NCBI GenBank assembly: GCA_027491435.1 | Contig: JAOZFG010000035.1 | Coordinates: 62,001 to 126,000, forward strand | DNA length: 64,000 bases | Origin: Thermoproteota archaeon | GTDB taxonomy: Archaea > Korarchaeota > Korarchaeia > Korarchaeales > Korarchaeaceae | Direction of reading: 5' to 3' | Shown: in pieces, positions 40,407 to 47,858 of the stretch | Position numbering within the stretch: the first letter of the stretch is position 1 | Layout: each line of letters opens with the position of its first letter | Program-made: the position numbers and the translations under genes | Notes under the pieces: model-generated | The model's database searches: none | Seen by the model: only the letters and a program-made list of their open reading frames with translations | What the model was told of the DNA's origin: nothing

Positions 40407-41408
40407 ATGGTTGGTTTAGCAGAGTTCTTCGAGAGGAAGCCTAACGTAGAAGTGGTGGTCTTTGCTGGAAAGGGAGGTCTGGGCAAGACCACCAGCAGCG
40501 CCGCCCTAAGTTACCACATGGCCGTAAATGAGGGTAAGAAAGTGCTATGCTTCAGCACAGACCCACAAGCCTCGTTGAGCGACATATTTGAGAGAGATCT
40601 CTTCGGTAAAGGCGTCGTCGAGGTGGCTCCTAACCTCCACGTCGTAGAGATTGACGCCGATAAGAGAATAGCTGAATATCAGCAGGAAATAAAGCAGAAG
40701 ATATTAGACATGTACGGCATGGACGAGTTACCCAAGGAGATAGAGGAGTATATAGATAGCACTTCGGCTGAGCCTGCTATGTATGAGTCAGCGACCTACG
40801 ATGCCATGGCTGACCTGGTGGCCTCTAAGGAGTACGACCTCTATGTGTTCGACATGCCCCCATTCGGCCATGGAGTTAGGATGGTCGCTATGGCTGAAAT
40901 CCTGAGCGCTTGGGTGGATAAGATTGCCGAAGCCAGAAAGGAGGCCGCTGAGTACGAGGAGGTAGCTGCTATATTGAAGGGCGGCGGTCCTTCAGAGGAC
41001 TTGGTGCTCAAGGAGTTAGAAGATATAAGGGACAAGATGAACACATTCACTAAGTTGATGACCGATCCGGATAAGACAGCCTTCTTCATGGTCTTAGTGC
41101 CTGAGAAGATGGCTATCCTGGACACTGAAAGGGCTCTGGCCATGTTTAAAGAGTTAGGAATTGAGATGTCTGGAGTGGTCGTCAACCAGATATATCCTAG
41201 AGAGCTTTTGAGCAGGCCAGACCTGCCGGAGCTACTGAGGAAGAAGATAGAGTCTCAAGAGAAGCACCTAATGGAGATAAGGGAGAAGTTCGGCAACTTA
41301 GTGGCTGCCCTTATACCCATGTTCGATAGGGAGCCCAAGGGCCTTGAAATGATAGCCAAGGTGGCTGAGGAGCTCATGCACTCTAGGAGGGAGCTCTTAT
41401 GGTGGTGA
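40407..41408 (+). CDS. ArsA/Get3-family ATPase, first paralogue (catalytic residues intact)
   Basis: 333 residues. The deviant Walker A GKGGLGKTT lies at residues 21-29, with the signature Lys of the family. Switch I CFSTDPQASLSDIF near 48-61 keeps the catalytic Asp (STDP), and switch II FDMPPFGHGVRM near 150-161 keeps the GH pair. The A-loop region NQIYPREL is also present. Get3 carries tail-anchored membrane proteins to the membrane in eukaryotes; ArsA drives arsenite export. No arsenite pump or regulator gene is nearby, so a Get3-like targeting role is the better guess. It overlaps the second paralogue by 10 bases. Confidence 0.88.
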   Translation: MVGLAEFFERKPNVEVVVFAGKGGLGKTTSSAALSYHMAVNEGKKVLCFSTDPQASLSDIFERDLFGKGVVEVAPNLHVVEIDADKRIAEYQQEIKQKILDMYGMDELPKEIEEYIDSTSAEPAMYESATYDAMADLVASKEYDLYVFDMPPFGHGVRMVAMAEILSAWVDKIAEARKEAAEYEEVAAILKGGGPSEDLVLKELEDIRDKMNTFTKLMTDPDKTAFFMVLVPEKMAILDTERALAMFKELGIEMSGVVVNQIYPRELLSRPDLPELLRKKIESQEKHLMEIREKFGNLVAALIPMFDREPKGLEMIAKVAEELMHSRRELLWW

Positions 41409-42436
41409 CGGTCAATAAGGTTTTACTCCCCGAGTTCCTCAAGTCCAAGCCCAACCTGAAGTTCCTGTTCACCGGAGGAAAGGGCGGAGTTGGCAAGACG
41501 GTATCGGCTGCTGGCTTGGCCTACAGGTTCTCCCAAGAGGGGAAGAGAACCTTGCTCGTCTCCTTAAACCCAGTCCACTCGTTGAGTAGCCTCTTCGCAC
41601 AAGACCTTAAGGGAGGCGTCATAAAGCCCGTTGAAGGTGCTGAGAACCTCTTCGCCCTTGAGGTGGAGATAGACGACATAGTGGAGAAGTACAAGAAGAA
41701 CATAGCTAGGAGGCTCTCGGAGTTCCTGAAGTGGGCGGACATACCCCTTGACCCTAAGCCGTTCATAGACATAGCCACCACTAACCCGGCGTTCCAGGAG
41801 TCGGCCATGTTCGACAAGATGATGGACGTGGTCCTAGAGCAGGGAGAGGAGTTCGACGTGGTGGTCTTCGACACCGCGGCCGTAGCTAACGCGGCTAGGC
41901 TAATAGGTTTGAGTAAGATATATGGGCTCTGGCTTGAAAGGATGATAAAGAGCAGGGAAGAGGCTCTATCGCTCAGAGTTAAGCTGTCCTTCAGGAAGGA
42001 AAAGGTGATGGAGGAGATAAAGAAGGACCCGCTAATGGCAGATCTCATATCAATGCAGGAGAGGTTTAACAAGGTCAAGCAGATCCTGTTAAACGAGGAG
42101 AAGACTGCTTTCTTCTTCGTGACGCTCCCCCTGGCCCTGCCCATAGCGGTGGTGAAGAGGTTCATAAAGATGGTAAGAGGGTTCGACATACCGGTGGGCG
42201 GCGTGATAGTCAACCAGATCATACCCAAGAAGGTAGCAGAGGCCACCACCAACGAGTACTTGAAGAACAAGTACAGGGAGCAGCTGGAGTACATGAGGAT
42301 AATAGAGAGCGATTTAGGCGAGCTCGTTAGGTCCTACATACCTACTTACCCTGGGGAAGTTGTAGGGCTCGATATGCTGGCCAGGCTATCAGAAGACATG
42401 TTCACGTGGGTTCCTGACTTTCTAGATGAGCTTTAA
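41399..42436 (+). CDS. ArsA/Get3-family ATPase, second paralogue (catalytic residues altered)
   Basis: 345 residues, about the size of the first. The Walker A GGKGGVGKTV at residues 26-35 is intact. Switch I reads LLVSLNPVHSLSSLF (residues about 52-66), with Asn where the catalytic Asp of Get3 normally is (STDP becomes SLNP). Switch II reads FDTAAVANAARL without the GH pair. It should still bind ATP but hydrolyse it poorly. A basic insertion is seen near residues 180-205 (MIKSREEALSLRVKLSFRKEK). Tandem overlap with the first gene suggests an unequal heterodimer. Confidence 0.85.
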   Translation: MVVTVNKVLLPEFLKSKPNLKFLFTGGKGGVGKTVSAAGLAYRFSQEGKRTLLVSLNPVHSLSSLFAQDLKGGVIKPVEGAENLFALEVEIDDIVEKYKKNIARRLSEFLKWADIPLDPKPFIDIATTNPAFQESAMFDKMMDVVLEQGEEFDVVVFDTAAVANAARLIGLSKIYGLWLERMIKSREEALSLRVKLSFRKEKVMEEIKKDPLMADLISMQERFNKVKQILLNEEKTAFFFVTLPLALPIAVVKRFIKMVRGFDIPVGGVIVNQIIPKKVAEATTNEYLKNKYREQLEYMRIIESDLGELVRSYIPTYPGEVVGLDMLARLSEDMFTWVPDFLDEL

Positions 42437-43133
42437 CGGGCTTAACCCTCACCCTTTCTTCTCCTGAGTAGACGAGCATCCTGTTTCCCCTGGCAAATCC
42501 TACCAGAGTGATATTGTAAAGCTTGCCCAGTCTGGCCGCCTGAGCTGTGACAGCTGCCTTACTGGCTGCGAACCCAACTGAGCCCTTCCTCAATATACCA
42601 ACTATCCCTCTGGTTATCCTGCAGGAGAGGGCTAGGAAGTGCTCTTCTGGGTTGTACTCCTTAAGGTACATTCTCCCTAAAATTTTGTAGAGGAGGGTGT
42701 GCCTGCTAACGTCCTCCATCACCTCCTTGACCTGACCAGACTTATCGAATATTCCCATTACGTGCGTGGCCCCAGTAACCTTGTGTACTCTAGAGGAAGC
42801 CATCAAGGAGTTCACAGCCTTGAGTATGACTTCAGAATCAAGGATGGGTGCCCTAATAGATCCCCCACTGCCGATCGGCTTGCCCTTGACGTTGATCAGG
42901 TAGGCGTCATCACCCTTTAGAACGCTGACCCTGCTAAGCTCCTCAAGGGAGTACCCATGATAGATAAGCATTCCCGCCACTAGATCCACTACATCCGTTG
43001 GTGAGCCGTAGATAGTAATGGAGCTTCCTCCAATTCTGAAGGTAAAAGTTACCTCATTTGCTAGAATGTCTTCTAATTCTCTAGAGGAGCCGTCAACTAC
43101 CTCTATCACCTTTACCTTGGACGTAGGCTCCAA
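42402..43133 (-). CDS. FdhD-like protein lacking the catalytic CxxC
   Basis: 243 residues. FdhD features are clear: HKVTGATHVMGIFDKSGQVKEVMEDVSRHTLLYKILG (the TGG.H and EDvgRHn blocks), ALSCRITRGIVGILRKGSVGFAASKAAVTAQAARLGKLYNITLVGFARGNRMLVYSG. FdhD carries sulfur from cysteine desulfurase to molybdenum/tungsten cofactors of formate dehydrogenases, using a CxxCG loop. Here the matching loop is PIGSGGS (residues about 86-92), with no Cys. It may bind cofactor without sulfurtransfer. No formate dehydrogenase gene is in the window. It overlaps the second ArsA gene convergently by 35 bases. Confidence 0.83.
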   Translation of the reverse strand: MEPTSKVKVIEVVDGSSRELEDILANEVTFTFRIGGSSITIYGSPTDVVDLVAGMLIYHGYSLEELSRVSVLKGDDAYLINVKGKPIGSGGSIRAPILDSEVILKAVNSLMASSRVHKVTGATHVMGIFDKSGQVKEVMEDVSRHTLLYKILGRMYLKEYNPEEHFLALSCRITRGIVGILRKGSVGFAASKAAVTAQAARLGKLYNITLVGFARGNRMLVYSGEERVRVKPVKAHLESQEPT

Positions 43134-43716
43134 CTAAATCACCCGCCTTCAGAAGGGCCCCTCCCAACACTAGCATAAGCTCTCCTCTCAAGAGTATTCC
43201 TTCTTCTCCCTTGCTCCTTATCGTCCCCAGGAGCAACCCGTAGATCAGGCCGCTGAGCCACAATTTAAGGGAGAGGTCTGATACCGTGACCCTGAGGAGG
43301 GAGGCGCTAACGTTGAGGAGAATTTGATTGAAAGTTCTCCAAATGATTATGAAAAACATGCTTGGAATTGCTGCTAATAACAGGGATATGGCAATCACTT
43401 TAATCCTCCTTAGAAGCTTCAGGTCGTGCACTGAGTATACGATCCTTGACCCCAGGTCGGATCCGCTTTTGAAGGCCAAGAACACGAACAGGGTGAACAA
43501 GGAGGGGGGCTTCACCGCTATCAAGGCGAGCAGGCCCACCAATATCCAGGAGAGAGTGTATATCAAATCTATTGCGTTTCTCTTAGCTAGCTTAGATCTT
43601 GTGACCTTAGCCACTGCCTTGCTAACCAACGACTGAATCAGGTAAGCCAGGGTGGGCAAGAAGTCCATCAAGCCCATTATCACAACTAGTAGGAAGAAAA
43701 GTACGTCAGCTAACAT
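43093..43716 (-). CDS. Polytopic membrane protein of unknown function
   Basis: 207 residues with five or six hydrophobic segments (VLFFLLVVIMGLMDFLPTLAYLI, LIYTLSWILVGLLALIAV, FTLFVFLAFKSGSD, VIAISLLLAAIPSMFFIII, LWLSGLIYGLLLGTI and a Gly-rich end). No family was recognised. Its last 41 bases overlap the FdhD-like gene downstream in another frame, so the two are co-transcribed. A TATA at 43738-43744 is 25 bases from this ATG and also 25 bases from the divergent ATG at 43766. Confidence 0.65.
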   Translation of the reverse strand: MLADVLFFLLVVIMGLMDFLPTLAYLIQSLVSKAVAKVTRSKLAKRNAIDLIYTLSWILVGLLALIAVKPPSLFTLFVFLAFKSGSDLGSRIVYSVHDLKLLRRIKVIAISLLLAAIPSMFFIIIWRTFNQILLNVSASLLRVTVSDLSLKLWLSGLIYGLLLGTIRSKGEEGILLRGELMLVLGGALLKAGDLVGAYVQGKGDRGS

Positions 43717-43737
43717 CGATAAACCTGGAACCTAAAC

Positions 43738-43744
43738 ATAAAAA
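43738..43744. promoter_or_regulatory. Single TATA equidistant from two divergent start codons
   Basis: ATAAAAA (plus) is centred at about 43741. The minus-strand ATG is at 43716 and the plus-strand ATG at 43766, each 25 bases away. One element may fire leaderless transcripts in both directions. Confidence 0.5.
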
Positions 43745-43765
43745 GGGCTCCCTGGGCGTGATGAT

Positions 43766-44092
43766 ATGGATCTGGAGGAGGTCTTCGAAGAGATCAGGGA
43801 GGTTCATAAGAGGGACCCTGAGAGTGCCCTCTCCCTGATGAAGTCCCTGGCCAAAGAGCTTAAGGAGAGGATTGCCGGTGACTGGGATGGTTCCGTTCCC
43901 CTCTCCCAGTACGCCAGCTCCAGGAAGTATCCGGACTTCTTTCACGAGATGGCTGACAGGATAGAGTGGTCCTTCAAGTTCGTGGAGGAAGCTACTATTA
44001 ACGAGCTGTTGATGGCCCTTTCCTCACTAGGATTTCTCATGGAGGTTTACAGGAGGTTGGGGGAAAGTTCAAAAAAGGCTTCAAGTAGATAA
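43766..44092 (+). CDS. Small helical protein of unknown function
   Basis: 108 residues, rich in Glu and Leu, probably all helical: DLEEVFEEIREVHKRDPESALSLMKSLAKELKERIAGDW, then KYPDFFHEMADRIEWSFKFVEEATINELLMALSSLGFLMEVYRRLGE. No family was recognised. It precedes the Yip1 and RDD-SpoIIM membrane genes by 15 bases and is likely their operon partner. Leaderless start supported by the TATA 25 bases upstream. Confidence 0.6.
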   Translation: MDLEEVFEEIREVHKRDPESALSLMKSLAKELKERIAGDWDGSVPLSQYASSRKYPDFFHEMADRIEWSFKFVEEATINELLMALSSLGFLMEVYRRLGESSKKASSR

Positions 44093-44107
44093 AGGAGGAG
44101 GGTCCAT

Positions 44108-44815
44108 ATGAGCGAGTGGGAAGGCTTCGACTTTGAAGAGGAGGAAGAGATCAGCTATGGTTTCTCGGACTACCTGTTGGCGCCAATAAAGTTCGCCTCA
44201 GGAACCTTTAAGGCCGTGAGGCAGAAGCCCAAGCTCACCTACTGGATAGCTCTTCTGCTCATAGCCACGCTATTCGCTTTGATTCCATCTTACATACAGG
44301 CCTCTAAGGTAGAGATCAAGGTAGTAGGGGAGGGAGTAAGCGAGGACGTGATCAAAATGGTGGAGGCCACTCAAGAGATGTTCATGAAGAACCCAGCCTT
44401 CCTGGGAATCACCATATTCATCTCCTCCCTGATAATACAGCTCGTCGGAGGAGTCGTCTACTTCCTCATCAGCAAGGTCATGGGAGGTGAGGGCTCCTTC
44501 AGCTCCCACCTGATGGTTGTGGGCATGACTTCCGTTCCTACAATAGTGATGAGCTTGCTGGAGATACCTTTCTTCATGACCTCGCCGCCCATTCAAATAA
44601 CTATAGATCTGAGAACCGGAAAGAGCCAGGGGGCTGTGGCGAGCGATCCCATGCTTCAGGTGCTCTCAATGTTAATGGCCCTCTGGTCAGCGGCCGTAAT
44701 ATACTACGGAGCCAAGTATACTTCTAAGCTGGACAGCGATGAGAAGGCCTTGATCGTGGCCTTCATCATGTACCTGGTGCTCATCCTTCCGGTCATCCTC
44801 TCCCTGGTGATCTGA
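44108..44815 (+). CDS. Yip1-domain membrane protein
   Basis: 235 residues. An acidic N-terminus (FDFEEEEEISYGFSDYLLAPIKFASGTFKAVRQKP) is followed by five hydrophobic segments arranged as in the Yip1 domain: YWIALLLIATLFALIPSY, LGITIFISSLIIQLVGGVVYFLISKVMGGEGSFSSHLMVVGMTSVPTIVMSLLEIPFF, VLSMLMALWSAAVIYYGAK and IVAFIMYLVLILPVILSLVI. Eukaryotic Yip1 proteins act in vesicle traffic. Prokaryotic ones are of unknown role, perhaps in membrane organisation. It overlaps the next gene by one base (TGATG), so translation is coupled. Confidence 0.78.
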   Translation: MSEWEGFDFEEEEEISYGFSDYLLAPIKFASGTFKAVRQKPKLTYWIALLLIATLFALIPSYIQASKVEIKVVGEGVSEDVIKMVEATQEMFMKNPAFLGITIFISSLIIQLVGGVVYFLISKVMGGEGSFSSHLMVVGMTSVPTIVMSLLEIPFFMTSPPIQITIDLRTGKSQGAVASDPMLQVLSMLMALWSAAVIYYGAKYTSKLDSDEKALIVAFIMYLVLILPVILSLVI

Positions 44816-46218
44816 TGAGGTTAGACGCCCCCTTGGGATTGAGGGTCCTAGCACACCTGGTGGACCTGTTGCCGATAACGCTACTCTACATTGCAGCCTA
44901 CCTGGCCTTAGGTGAGACCACCTCCTTCCTGGCGCTATCAATTTTAGGCTCAGTTCTGGTGCTCTCTATCGTGCTTTACTTCTCCCTGTTCGAGGCGTTC
45001 TTCTCGACTACCCCTGGGAAGAAGTTGATGAACCTGTACGTCATATCAGCAGATCCCATCGGCCCCCTGGCCCCGAGACAGGCGTTCGTCAGGAACGTAC
45101 TTAGGTTCACGGACATCTTCCTGCTTTACCTACCCACCTTTCTGATCAAGAGGAGGATAGGCGATCTTTTGGCTGGAACTGCCGTGGTCTCAGATGAGCT
45201 AGCTACCCTGAAAGTGAGGGGCTTTGAGGAAAGCATAGCTGAGGCCCTCCTCCCTATAGTTGAGAGTAAGCTTGAGAGAACTGATGAGGTAACTAAGTCC
45301 AAGCTCCTGGAGTTGAGCAGTAAAGCGGAGGTGCCTCCCTTTGTAGAGTCCTTGGACACGACGGATGAGGTAAAGAGGGTGCTGGCCGCCATAATTCAGT
45401 GGCCTGATAAGTTCAAGAGGGCCTTCACCCCTAAGGAACTATCTCAGACTTACAAGGTGGCATCTCAACTAGCTTATAGGCCTGAGGATAGGGAGGAGCT
45501 ACTCGAGATAGCTAAAGCTGTGGAGGCCCTACAACTGACCAAGAGGAGGCCGAAACCCGGTTTATCAGTCAGATCCCTTGGCAGGGCTCCGGTTGAGTTC
45601 AGGCCCTTAATACCATATTTCCTGTTGTCAGCCGCCCTTTTGTTAACTATATCATATCTGGCAGCCATACTAAGACCAGACCCCCTGATTAAGGCTCTAA
45701 GGGAACTCTTCGGGACGACAGACAGGAGAGCCTTAGCCAACACGGCCTACGTCTTCTCTGTGATATTCCTCAACAACATGAGGGTTGTCCTACTGATACT
45801 AGGGCTAAGCCCAACCGTGGTGATACCCCTACTCATGCTACTGGTCAACGGAATGACAATAGGCGGGCTTCTAGGAACTTATGCAGCTCAAGGAAAGGCC
45901 CTTCAGGCCATACTGCTCATACTCCCTCATGGAGTCCCTGAGCTCACGGCCATCTTTATAGTCACGGCCCTCTCACTTAAGGCGGCTAAGATAGTGATAC
46001 TTCCGCCGAAAATAGGCAGGGTTAAAGCCCTAAGGGAGCTTTTCCTGGGAAGCCTTGAAATACTGGCCGTGGCCACTGCGCTTATACTCTACGCGGCTGT
46101 GATAGAGGCGGCGATCACCAAACCGCTCTCATCAGATCCCATGAAGGGAGTTGCCTTCTCCCTGGCGGAGGCTCTAGTAATTTACTTCTTCTTGCTGAAG
46201 GCTAGAAACTCCTCTTAA
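44815..46218 (+). CDS. RDD-SpoIIM fused membrane protein
   Basis: 467 residues. Residues 1-130 form an RDD domain: MRLDAPLGLRVLAHLVDLLPITLLY and the conserved FFSTTPGKKLMNLYVISADPIGPLAPRQAFVRNVLRFTDIF. A soluble charged linker of about 130 residues follows. The C-terminal 200 residues are a SpoIIM-type (stage II sporulation M / DUF95) domain: VFSVIFLNNMRVVLLILGLSPTVVIPLLMLLVNGMTIGGLLGTYAAQG and LPHGVPELTAIFIVTALSLKAAKIV. Fusing RDD and SpoIIM in one chain is unusual, as they are more often separate neighbours. The function may be membrane remodelling or transport. It overlaps the prenyl synthase gene by 17 bases, convergently. Confidence 0.83.
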   Translation: MRLDAPLGLRVLAHLVDLLPITLLYIAAYLALGETTSFLALSILGSVLVLSIVLYFSLFEAFFSTTPGKKLMNLYVISADPIGPLAPRQAFVRNVLRFTDIFLLYLPTFLIKRRIGDLLAGTAVVSDELATLKVRGFEESIAEALLPIVESKLERTDEVTKSKLLELSSKAEVPPFVESLDTTDEVKRVLAAIIQWPDKFKRAFTPKELSQTYKVASQLAYRPEDREELLEIAKAVEALQLTKRRPKPGLSVRSLGRAPVEFRPLIPYFLLSAALLLTISYLAAILRPDPLIKALRELFGTTDRRALANTAYVFSVIFLNNMRVVLLILGLSPTVVIPLLMLLVNGMTIGGLLGTYAAQGKALQAILLILPHGVPELTAIFIVTALSLKAAKIVILPPKIGRVKALRELFLGSLEILAVATALILYAAVIEAAITKPLSSDPMKGVAFSLAEALVIYFFLLKARNSS

Positions 46219-47029
46219 CGGCGAATTCGGCTATTTTCCTTAACTTTTCTTTAGCTTCGCTATCCTCAAGAGGTTCAAGCCCTCTAAACGCTTTCTCTAT
46301 GAAATTATCGGCCAACTCGCTCAAGAAGCCTAGGTCACCTTCCCTTACTAATGAGGAGAGTTCCCTCTCTCCTCCCCAGTCCAGGAGGTCGTCTTTTATC
46401 TGGTAAGCCAATCCTAGGTACCTGCCGTAAGAGGCCATGTTATCGGCCAAGTCTACCCTACCAGCGATTATGGCGCCTAGTCTTGATGATGCTTCAAAGA
46501 GGGTTGCCGTTTTAAGCTCCAGGACCTTTAAGTAGTCGTCTAGGCTTATGGGTTCCCCCTCCCTCATAAGCCTGACCTCCAACAATTCTCCCTCTGCCAT
46601 TCTCTTGGAGGCCCAGGAGAGAACTTCCCCGACCTGCTTGTTCTCATACATGCTAGCTACCCTCAACACGAGGGCTAGGATGAAGTCAGCGGCCAGAATT
46701 GCCATCTCCTTACCGTTATCGACGTGAAAGGCGTTCTTCCCCCTCCTCTCAACGTCACCGTCTATTAGGTCGTCATGTATGAGGGAGGCCGTGTGAATGA
46801 GTTCTATGGCCACAGCTGCAGGCTCCGGATTGCCCTTGCCTCCGCAGGCCTCGTGAGACAGCAACAGTATTATTGGCCTGACCCTCTTCCCCCCTCTCAT
46901 GAATTTCATCAAGGGGTTGAAAAAGAGGGAGTCCTTCTCCTGAGCCATCAACTCATCTAAAGCTTCGTTCACTCTCTTGGCGTACGGTTCCAATGATTTT
47001 AGCAAGCGTTCCATGTCACTTGTCTGCAC
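46202..47029 (-). CDS. Polyprenyl (geranylgeranyl-type) diphosphate synthase
   Basis: 275 residues from GTG 47029; ATG 47014 is an alternative. Condenses isopentenyl diphosphate onto allylic diphosphates to make the C20 or longer chains of archaeal lipids. It has FRGGKRVRP near residues 44-52, the first Asp-rich motif LIHDDLIDGD near 87-96, KTATLFEASSRLGAI near 172-186, and the second Asp-rich motif YQIKDDLLDWGG near 212-223. It is a little shorter than usual, and the chain-length residues before the first motif (ELIHTASL) fit a C20 enzyme only loosely. It lies 24 bases after the KaiC-like gene in the same direction. Confidence 0.92.
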   Translation of the reverse strand: MQTSDMERLLKSLEPYAKRVNEALDELMAQEKDSLFFNPLMKFMRGGKRVRPIILLLSHEACGGKGNPEPAAVAIELIHTASLIHDDLIDGDVERRGKNAFHVDNGKEMAILAADFILALVLRVASMYENKQVGEVLSWASKRMAEGELLEVRLMREGEPISLDDYLKVLELKTATLFEASSRLGAIIAGRVDLADNMASYGRYLGLAYQIKDDLLDWGGERELSSLVREGDLGFLSELADNFIEKAFRGLEPLEDSEAKEKLRKIAEFAVKRSF

Positions 47030-47053
47030 AGTCTGTTCCCCGGGAAGGGCCCC

Positions 47054-47797
47054 CTACTCTTCTATAAGTATGCTCCTCCTCTTAACGACTCTGTCGGCGT
47101 ACACCACTATTCCATTATCCGTAATTTCGAAGGGATGCCTCTTCATCGAGTGCGCTGTTCCCCTCATCTTCCAAACTATTAGGCTCCTCACTAGCTCCCC
47201 ATCCCATTCGTCTAGGTCGAGCCTTATGATCCCGTCGGCGGCGTGTTCCACCCCAGGTCCTCCGAATCCCCTCTCCGTGACGCCGACCTGGCTTATTAGG
47301 ATTGAAGTTGTGCCCATCCCAGAGAGCACCTTCTTGAGCAGGAGCACGGTCTTCCTGGCCACCACCGGCTTAGTTAAGTAGAGGGCAGTGACAGAGTCTA
47401 CTACCACCCTCTCAGCTCCAACTTCCTCTATAGCCCTCCTTAACTGGTCTATGAGCGAGTGAACGTCCTCAGGGTCGGCGACCACGTACTTCTCCCTCTT
47501 AGCCGCAGCCCCTATTCCTCCTGTGTAAGCGTCAACTATGGCAAACTTGCCCTCCTCCTCGAAGGGCCTAGGGTCCCAACCGAAGGCCGACATGTTTATC
47601 CTCACCTGTACTGGGTGCTCCTCCAATGCAACGTAAACGCTGCCTTGACCCTCTTTAAGCCCGTTGTACAGGTACTGCATACCGAAGATCGTCTTGCCGG
47701 TTCCAGGCCCTCCTGACAAGAGGACTACGTTCCTCTCAGGTATCCCACCTTTTAGGATTTCATCCATCCCAGGTATCCCTGTCTTTATCCTCCTCAA
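47054..47797 (-). CDS. KaiC/RadA-like RecA-superfamily ATPase
   Basis: 247 residues, a single KaiC domain. [45 protein letters not shown] carries Walker A (GGPGTGKT) at residues about 29-36. The Walker B-type [10 protein letters not shown] lies near 122-131, and [49 protein letters not shown] is the typical archaeal KaiC-like C-terminus. Such proteins are ATP-driven hexamers linked to signalling, DNA repair or motility; the role of single-domain archaeal forms is unknown. It is upstream of the prenyl synthase and probably co-transcribed. Confidence 0.88.
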   Translation of the reverse strand: MRRIKTGIPGMDEILKGGIPERNVVLLSGGPGTGKTIFGMQYLYNGLKEGQGSVYVALEEHPVQVRINMSAFGWDPRPFEEEGKFAIVDAYTGGIGAAAKREKYVVADPEDVHSLIDQLRRAIEEVGAERVVVDSVTALYLTKPVVARKTVLLLKKVLSGMGTTSILISQVGVTERGFGGPGVEHAADGIIRLDLDEWDGELVRSLIVWKMRGTAHSMKRHPFEITDNGIVVYADRVVKRRSILIEE

Positions 47798-47858
47798 ACT
47801 GTCACCCCCTATAATCAGGCTTAATAAGATTAAAGTTACGTGGTTCTAGGTGATCCTC

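Noticed and set aside
40407..42436. Arsenite export operon (ars)
   Set aside because: No arsenite permease, ArsR-like regulator or ArsD gene is nearby, so ArsA-like proteins here are better seen as Get3-like.
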